A stretch of 64,000 nucleotides of DNA from Pezicula radicicola (taxonomy: Eukaryota; Ascomycota; Leotiomycetes; Helotiales; Dermateaceae). The DNA lies in the NCBI GenBank assembly GCA_003008705.1, contig PDUO01000006.1:71295-135294 (forward strand). The letters are read 5' to 3'. This document shows, piece after piece, positions 57,587-64,000 of this stretch. Below the pieces are notes generated by a model that worked only from the letters and a program-made list of their open reading frames with translations, was not told the origin of the DNA and did not search any database. Numbering within the stretch: the first letter of the stretch is position 1; each line of letters begins with the position of its first letter. The position numbers were made by a program, and so were the translations under genes.

Positions 57587-58824
57587 CAATGCATGGAAGT
57601 ATTAGCCTTCCATTTCAAGATGGAGCAGTGGTAGTACACTGAAGTTAAAATTGGTGCCAATCTCCAAATTCATTATTACTTTCCAAACTGCTACGGCAGT
57701 AAGAATAAATAAAAAAGAGCTTGGTTTTGTTGGTAGATAGTGATGACGGTAGTTAGGTACCTTCCAAAATATTCAAGTCACTAAGCCTAAATCGGTAACT
57801 TGGAAAACAGAATACTTCATATATTCCAATACCAAGTTCTCTCTCAACAAACAGAAAAGGTGTACGCACTTATGGGTCAGCGGTATCAAGTCAATTTCTG
57901 TTTAAGAGGAGGAGTAACAATAATAAGGTCCGCCAACCCCGCTAACGGATGCGAAAAAAATCCCATATCAGAGGGGTTTCTTTAGAGGAGCTTGACTGCA
58001 AGCTTCGATGACAAAGTTTTGCTATTCTGATTGTATTTCTAATAGGTAGTTCTATAGCTTTTTGCTGGAATTCTTGAGTCTCTTTTTTTCCTTTTTATGT
58101 GGTTTTTGGGTGCGAGCGAGCCATCTGGCAGAAACGCGTCGCTTATTTAGGTAGGCTACGTTGTTCCTTCCCTCTTCAGCCGACATCCATCACCAAAAAC
58201 CCCAATCTATCTCCTCATCCTTCATCCATCATACATCACATCACCAAGATACTATCACTGTTGACTCTCTATCATCTTGAGTGCGTATTACATCTAACAC
58301 GTTCATCCCAATGCAATACATCTAGAGTTCGAATTATAGCTGGTTTATAATTGCAACTTGAATGGCCAACGTGTAGTCACGACCTCGAATCAAGATTTGG
58401 TCAACGCGTCTGGTTTTATATCATGGAGGTAGCCCGAATAAATGACCTCAAATAGTTGATTTGTAGCACCTCCAATCGACACGTTTGTTGCCTCAATCAT
58501 TGGACTTGAGTAGTTGATGTTGCATGCTTGATGGATAATTTTCCGACCTCTCTCTCGACCATCTCATTTCCTCTCACATATCACCTCCATAATCGTTATG
58601 GCTGACACGCTTTGCAGAAGTTCATTCCCAGCAATATCTCTGCCACTTCTCACCACATATTCTACTAAATTTTACCTTTGTCTACCATATTCATCTGGTA
58701 AGTGCACATCTTGACCATTGAACTGCATTGACTGACTCAAATCATCCAGGGTCATTTTCAATCGAAGCTGTCTATCTGAAGCAATCTCATCCGACCTCAT
58801 TGGGTGGTTTTGAAGTCGGGTGAG
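57587..58824. other. Upstream region and long leader of the GW-rich protein gene
   Basis: No independent gene is supported. A pyrimidine-rich leader appears from about 58180. A likely 5' UTR intron is 58698..58749 (GTAAGT donor, TCCAG acceptor), directly before the start at 58825. Confidence 0.45.
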
Positions 58825-61579
58825 ATGTATACACGCCGTCGGCCTCGAAACTTTTTTGAATTTGTCACCGGGTTACCAGATCCTCGCAATGTTACGCCGA
58901 AGCCCAAGCCTGAACCTGAGCCAGAGAAGAAGGATGAGCCCGCTCCGGAGCCTGCCCCTGCAGCAGAGCCTGCACCTGCTCCTGACGCAGCTCCCGAAAC
59001 AGCACCAGAAGTAGCAAAAGAGCCCGAGAAAGAGCCTGAGAAGGAGCCTGAGAAGCAGCCAGACCCAGCTCCTATAAAGCCTCCACGAGAGCCACGCTCT
59101 TCATATCGCCGCACTAAGGTCTATGTGGAGACGTCAGACTCTGAAGTTGAGTTCTCAGAAACGTCGTCTGAGGATGAACCAGCCAAAGGACCCGAGAAGA
59201 AAGCTGAGGAGCCAGCCAAGGAGCCAGAAAAACCTGAGCCTGCACCAACACCACCTCCAGCTGCGAAAAAGCATTCAAAATCTCGTTGGAAGTCGTCCAA
59301 GCAAACCACAATTCACATCGAGACTTCAGACTCTGAGGTTGAGCTTTCTGAGACTTCTATCGATGGCGAGACTACTGATGCTGAGACTACCGAGGCGTCT
59401 AAGAAGGAGCCAGAGAAGGAGCCCAAGAAGAAAGAAAAGCCCAAGGCATCACCAAAACCTACCAAACGCCGAAAGAAGATCCCTTTCAAACCCACAAAGA
59501 TCCACATTGAGACTTCTGACTCTGAAATTGACATCACAGAGACCTCTGTTGATGGTGACACTACAGACGGCGAGACTACCGATGGCTCTGGAAAGGAGTC
59601 AGAGAAGGTGGCTGAAAAGACGCCTGAAAAGGTACCTGAGAAAGCAGCTGAAAAGGTATCTGAGAAAGAGCCCGAGAAGGAGTCTGAGAAAGCAGCTGAA
59701 AAGAAATCTGAGAAAGCTTCGGAGAAAGAGCCCGAAAGTTCTGATAGTGGCTCCCCCAAGAAGGTAAGATTTGAAGATGAGAAGAACGAGAAGAAAGATG
59801 GGGCCGAGGTAGGAAACAAGCAATTAAAATCAGCAATGAAGAAGGGTAATAATAATAAAGAGCCTCCAAAGGCACAAGCTAAAGTGCCCCAAAAGGCTGC
59901 GAATAGCAAAGCCGCTAAAGAGGGAAAGCAGCAAGGCAACAACAGTACGGCTGGCGCAAGGCAACTCAAAAATATTCCTAACCAAAACAAACCAACTTAC
60001 TCAAACAATCAAAAGACCAATGCGCAGTCTCAAGCCCGATCTAACTTTCAACAACCTCAACGCGTCGCTACTCCTGCTGTAGCACAACCTCCAGATAACT
60101 TCAACAACAAAGAAGCACAACTCCGAGCAGACACTCTACGCCAACAAATCATGTCGAAGCTTATACAACCCTCGAGGGCTGATGTAGTAATCCGTGAAGA
60201 TGTGATCGAGTCTGCTTCCGATCCACGCCCCAACGCCTTCTTCGATGCGCGCACTGGAATTCTCCGCGTTTATCATGGTCCTGTCTATGGCAATCCTTTC
60301 TCAACTCTTGTCCCACTTCCAAAACCGGACGTCCCACTTGGCACTTTCGCTCCTTCAGGCTCCCCTGGTCCTTTGAATGGCCAACCCCATCACCAAGCTC
60401 GTGGTCCTCCGCCCAATGTTCCGGCCAACAATGGCTGGTCAGCCCGCCAACAGCCTTCTGGTCCACCTCCTCCAACACCTCCAATGCCTGGTGGCTGGAA
60501 CAATAGTCCAAAGCAGAACCAGAATCAGAACCAACCGAACAATAACAACAATTCTGGATCTGGATGGGCAAATAACTCTGGTGGAAATAATACCAACAAT
60601 AATAACAATGGTGGAAACTCTGGCTGGGCAGGCAATTCGGGAGAAAATAACAACATGAACTCCAGCCCACCTAAACAAAACAACAACAACAATAACAACC
60701 AGCAAAACAACAATGGTGGTAACTCAAACTGGGGAGGCTCGAACTCTGGAGGCAATAACAGTGGGTGGAACAATAACAATCAGAACAACAGTCCGGTCAA
60801 CAACAACAATGGCGGCAATGGAAACTCAGGCTGGGGTGGTGGTTCGAACTCTGGAGGCAATAGTAACTCACCCAATAACAACCAGAATAGCAACCAGAAC
60901 AATAACCAGAATAACAACAACTGGGGCGGTGGTTCAAACTCTGGAGGCAATAGCAACTCGCCTAATAACAACAATGGCGGCAATTCCGGAGGAGATTCAA
61001 GCTGGAATACCACCGGGGGAGATAACTCAGGAGGGGACTCGTGGAACAATGATGGTGGAAATGACTCTTGGGCTAATTCTGGTGGAGGCAACAATAACTC
61101 TGGAGGTGATAGCTGGAACGATTCTGGAAACAACAACTCAGGCGGGGATACTTCCTGGAATGCTGGAGATAATAATGGTAACTCTGGAGGTGATTATAAC
61201 AACAACTCCGGTTCTGGAAACAACAATGACAATAGCGGTGGAGACTGGAACAATAATAATTCTGGGTCAGGTAACAACAATAGCGGGGGAGGTAGTGATT
61301 GGGGTGGGCCGGTTGCTCAAGCTTCTTGGTAAGTCATCTTTCCTCCCCCTAATCAAGACGGAGATGAACAAAACTTAACAACTTCTCAGGGCCGATCCAT
61401 CAGCAGCCAACGCAGCCAATACATCCAACTCTCCAGGCAAGGGATGGGACAATGGTGGTGGTGGTGGAGGAGGCGGAGATAACTGGGCTACGCAAACCAA
61501 CGTCACTGCTGGTAGTTGGGGCGATGGAGGTGAAGGACCAACAAACAATAACAATACTTACGTGAGTAGTGGTTGGTAA
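58825..61579 (+). CDS. Disordered protein with SDSE repeats and an Asn/Gly/Trp-rich C-terminus
   Basis: Exons 58825..61328 and 61390..61579 encode 897 residues; the phase-2 join makes ASW-ADPSAANA. The N-terminus MYTRRRPRNFFEFVTGLPDP is followed by Pro/Glu/Lys repeats. Three copies of a module come next: VYVETSDSEVEFSETS, IHIETSDSEVELSETS and IHIETSDSEIDITETS. A Lys/Glu coiled-coil-like stretch follows, then SPKKVRFEDE, which contains a candidate PP1-binding RVxF motif. A short folded-looking block follows near residues 450-510: DVVIREDVIES, FFDARTGILRVYHGPVYG. The C-terminal 370 or so residues are rich in Asn, Gly and Ser, with about 20 spaced Trp (SGWANN, NWGGSN, DSWNND), ending SSGW. The function is unknown. 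It could be a phase-separating or Argonaute-hook (GW/WG) protein; this is inference. Confidence 0.8.
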
Positions 61580-62105
61580 ATGCCTTTTGTGGAGAGGAAT
61601 ATAGAATGGTGGAAAACTTCGAAGACTGTCAAGATTGTGGCATTTTGTTCTTGCGATGATTTCGAAGGATGCGAGCTCTTGCTTTCTAGCTACCTTGGAC
61701 TGGCTTTTTCTCAGCACTTCTGGCGCATCCTTTGTTTGTTTCTGCTTTTGCATTGGCATTAGCGTGGGCGTAAAGGCTCGGCATCATTGGGACGCATTTG
61801 CACTTGCATATTTTTAGGGCGGCTTAGCTTTGGCAGTTATTGCTTGTATTCATTAGGTTCTATCATGGAACTACTAAAATAATAGAAAATTGCGCTTTGC
61901 AATATTCATAGAAGACCTCTTTCATCTTGACGAAATGCCATAGCATGCCTGCGTACTTATGAGCAAGTTGTATGACGCAAGATGCCCATCCACAATAACT
62001 CCATAGAAAGTCCCTCCGTTCATTTCTTAATCAAGCTCACAGCTCCCGACCTCAAACGAACATGTAAACCGGCTTGCACTCTCACAAGCTCAAACACTCA
62101 AACGC
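61580..62105. other. Convergent 3' intergenic region
   Basis: 3' regions of the GW-rich gene (plus) and the YjbQ gene (minus). No gene is supported. Confidence 0.5.
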
Positions 62106-62789
62106 TCAAGCTTTCTCCCCTTGTATAGTAGCAACGACCTTCCTTGTATGCTTACTTGCGCGAAACTCCAAGTACCAAATTCCCTGCCAGGTACCTGTCG
62201 CCAACTTACCATTTCGAATAGGGATCGACACGCTGGCACCAACTAAGGCGCTCTTGATATGTGCCTGTGTTTCGCAAAATGTCAGTATATGTACTCTCTC
62301 CAAATCTATTCCTTCTGCATCTGATTTCCACGCAAAGCCCCCCTCAATTCCATTCACTCCTCACTCCATTGATACCCCACTCCATTCGGGACCCAATAAA
62401 ACTTACAGGCATATCATCCAAACCCTCAGCACTATGTCTATACAACTTTCCCTCTCTATCCTCTGGCGCAATCCTATCAAGCGCATCACTCATATCGGCT
62501 CTAACATCACTATCCCAGTTCTCATTTAGACTCAATGCACAACTCGTATGTTGGATAAAGAGATTGAGTAATCCGATTTTGTAATCTTTTAATCTGGAGT
62601 TGAGATTTAGGTTAGCATCTTGCTTCAATGTTGAGAAGAAGGAATGATTAGGGTATGGTAGCGAAGTTAAAATAGGTTGGTTTGGGGAGAGAAAACGTAC
62701 TCAGGTAATTGCGAAACAACCTCGTCAGTAATCAAATAACTTCCTCTTGATCGTGATCGTAACGTGATATCCTTCTGTGTCCAAGACAT
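62106..62789 (-). CDS. YjbQ/UPF0047 family protein
   Basis: Exons 62789..62701, 62593..62407 and 62264..62106 (minus strand) encode 144 residues, the usual family size. Conserved blocks are [73 protein letters not shown], and [20 protein letters not shown] with GIWYLEFR. The invariant HTSC, the DxxDxxxD acidic cluster, H in RHSAEG and Q-G-I are all present. Bacterial relatives are called secondary thiamine-phosphate synthase, but the physiological role in fungi is unknown. The frame is open upstream to an ATG at 62981, which would add 64 residues with a strong hydrophobic helix (TLILISLLLIALFPSLFHLL). That long form would be a 208-residue anchored or secreted protein. Family size favours the short form. 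Confidence 0.88.
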
Positions 62790-63792
62790 TGTGGCAGGGA
62801 GAGCAGGTGTTGGTGGGGTAGTCGGTTTAGGAAGGTAGGTGTATGGGTTTATTAGGGCTAAGGGAATGGTCCAGAGTAAATGGAAGAGGCTTGGGAAGAG
62901 GGCGATTAGGAGGAGTGAGATCAGAATGAGGGTTGTTGTTAAGGATGAGGCTGTTGTGGTGTTGTGGGTTGATGATGGCATGTGGTGGATTCGTTTTGTG
63001 GTTTTTATTTTTGGTCGCGGTGGTTGAGGAGCTTTGGTGGGGTGTTCGGTGGAGGTGGTTGCTGATTCAAGGAGACGTCATAGGTTCGTGCAGGGCGGTT
63101 GGCTGGAGATTGTTTAATGGAGTAATGTTGAGAATTTTTTATGGTTATGGTTATGTTTGGTTCAAAGAAAATACCTATCTTGTGAACTTTTGGAAAGTTA
63201 TCTTTGTTTGGGGTTATTAGATATTTCTATTGTGGACAGCTTGTTCTTCGCTGCTTCATAGTTGCCTTGAGCCCGCCCCTCCTCGCCTCGTCATCTCCAT
63301 TACATAGATGCACATTGGCTATTTAGTCTAATGTGTAGTCACTTAATTGAAATTTTCAAACAATCTTTAAAAGTTCTATTGTATATTTACACCCCGATAA
63401 AGCAATAGAAGGTGCAGCAAGGTTGAGTGGCATTTTGCACCGCACAAATTGTTTACTTAAATTGAATCAGTAACTTACAGATAGCATTCACATTTTCCAA
63501 TGTACTATTCGCACTAGAAACTGCAATGGTAGGTAAGTAAGCGACAAGCTGTAGTGGTGAGTTACTGACTTGGTTTGAATCGCTCAAATGGTAACCAGTA
63601 CTTTTCAGGCAGTGATACCTGTAGAGGCTGGAATATCTTACTGCATCAGCATTGGATGGCTTTCATAATTCCGAACATGAAGCTATATACATAAAGTAAC
63701 TCCAGGGATGATGTTCCGGGTCTATGGTATCTCCCAGGATTTTGATAATTCCTCTTAACGCCGTTCCATGCTTCGTGAACAAAGACGAACCC
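62790..63792. other. Spacer upstream of the YjbQ gene
   Basis: Includes the possible 64-codon extension of the YjbQ gene up to 62981. The rest shows no supported gene. Confidence 0.45.
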
Positions 63793-64000
63793 TTACGAAA
63801 TAATACCATTCTCGTCATCCTTAGCATCACCCTCCTTCATCTCCTCGTCGCCACCAGCCAGAACTTTCGTCTTGGGGACTCCCGTATAACCAGGCTCTGG
63901 CGCTGAACCAGGTGTGTGGGCCACGACGTTTCCTTGCTCATCAATGAACTCAAAGTTATACCGGGACAGCAAATGCGGGATAGCTGATAACTGTGGACCG
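63793..64000 (-). CDS. C-terminal part of an unrecognised protein, cut by the window edge
   Basis: An open minus-strand frame enters from the window edge and ends at a TAA at 63793..63795. The visible 68 residues begin GPQLSAIPHLLSRYNFEF and continue IDEQGNVVAHTPGSAPEPG, VPKTKVLAGG and an acidic end, DEEMKEGDAKDDENGIIS. Composition is coding-like and the acidic tail is typical of a protein end, but I do not recognise the family. The last visible exon might start inside the window or beyond it. Confidence 0.5.
   Translation of the reverse strand, partial: GPQLSAIPHLLSRYNFEFIDEQGNVVAHTPGSAPEPGYTGVPKTKVLAGGDEEMKEGDAKDDENGIIS

Noticed and set aside
58797..59990. Long minus-strand frames opposite the Pro/Glu/Lys and SDSE repeats
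   Set aside because: They are complementary shadows of repetitive codons (Gly/Ser/Phe-rich), without an independent start or motif.

Overview
This window reads as chromosomal DNA of a filamentous ascomycete. It has many short spliceosomal introns (about 40 to 150 bases, with GTAAGT-like donors and CTAAC-like branch sites), genes packed on both strands, AT-rich spacers, and single-copy eukaryotic housekeeping genes. The style suggests Leotiomycetes, but that is inference: no rDNA, mitochondrial marker or other diagnostic locus is present. All exon structures below were read by hand from splice signals, reading phase and protein family logic.

Layout. 2.0-4.3 kb: a chromodomain protein and a compact cation-diffusion-facilitator transporter. 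5.7-7.4 kb: a Ser/Thr-rich single-pass membrane protein. 7.4-9.9 kb: an AT-rich spacer without genes. 9.9-12.8 kb: a BTB/POZ island, best read as one tandem double-BTB gene plus one single-BTB gene. 13.2-19.5 kb: CTD kinase gamma subunit (ctk3), pyrroline-5-carboxylate reductase (pro3), histone acetyltransferase hat1 and a ZIP9/Atx2-like transporter. 21-25.6 kb: an F-box/WD40 SCF substrate receptor and pyruvate dehydrogenase E1 alpha (pda1). 27.1-42.9 kb: mitoribosomal L7/L12, divergent from a 15-kb midasin gene (mdn1, about 4,939 residues). 45-52 kb: a small membrane protein, noc3, nip7 and the mitochondrial helicase mrh4. 52.7-54 kb: a tiny membrane protein and a secreted effector-like protein in a gene-poor stretch. 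55-57.6 kb: dephospho-CoA kinase and an apparently intact Tc1-type transposon. 58.8-61.6 kb: an unusual acidic/SDSE-repeat protein with an Asn/Gly/Trp-rich tail. 62-64 kb: a YjbQ/UPF0047 protein and the 3' end of an unrecognised minus-strand gene.

How the genes fit together. The 27-52 kb part carries several large-subunit ribosome factors: midasin, Noc3 and Nip7 for the 60S subunit, and L7/L12 and Mrh4 for the mitochondrial ribosome. Several adjacent genes are divergent with 220-400 bp shared upstream regions. Four upstream regions (pda1, mrh4, the dephospho-CoA kinase and the single-BTB gene) carry the same GGTCACGTG box.

Most unusual observations: (1) the tandem double-BTB gene, whose BTB exons all follow an intron of the same phase and end in a shared CX2HXHX5C tail; (2) two introns of nip7 that are near-copies of each other (introner-like); (3) the Trp/Gly/Asn-rich protein that looks like an Argonaute-hook or prion-like tail joined to three repeated acidic SDSE modules; (4) an intact DD34E transposon; (5) a 25-bp perfect inverted repeat in the spacer after midasin.
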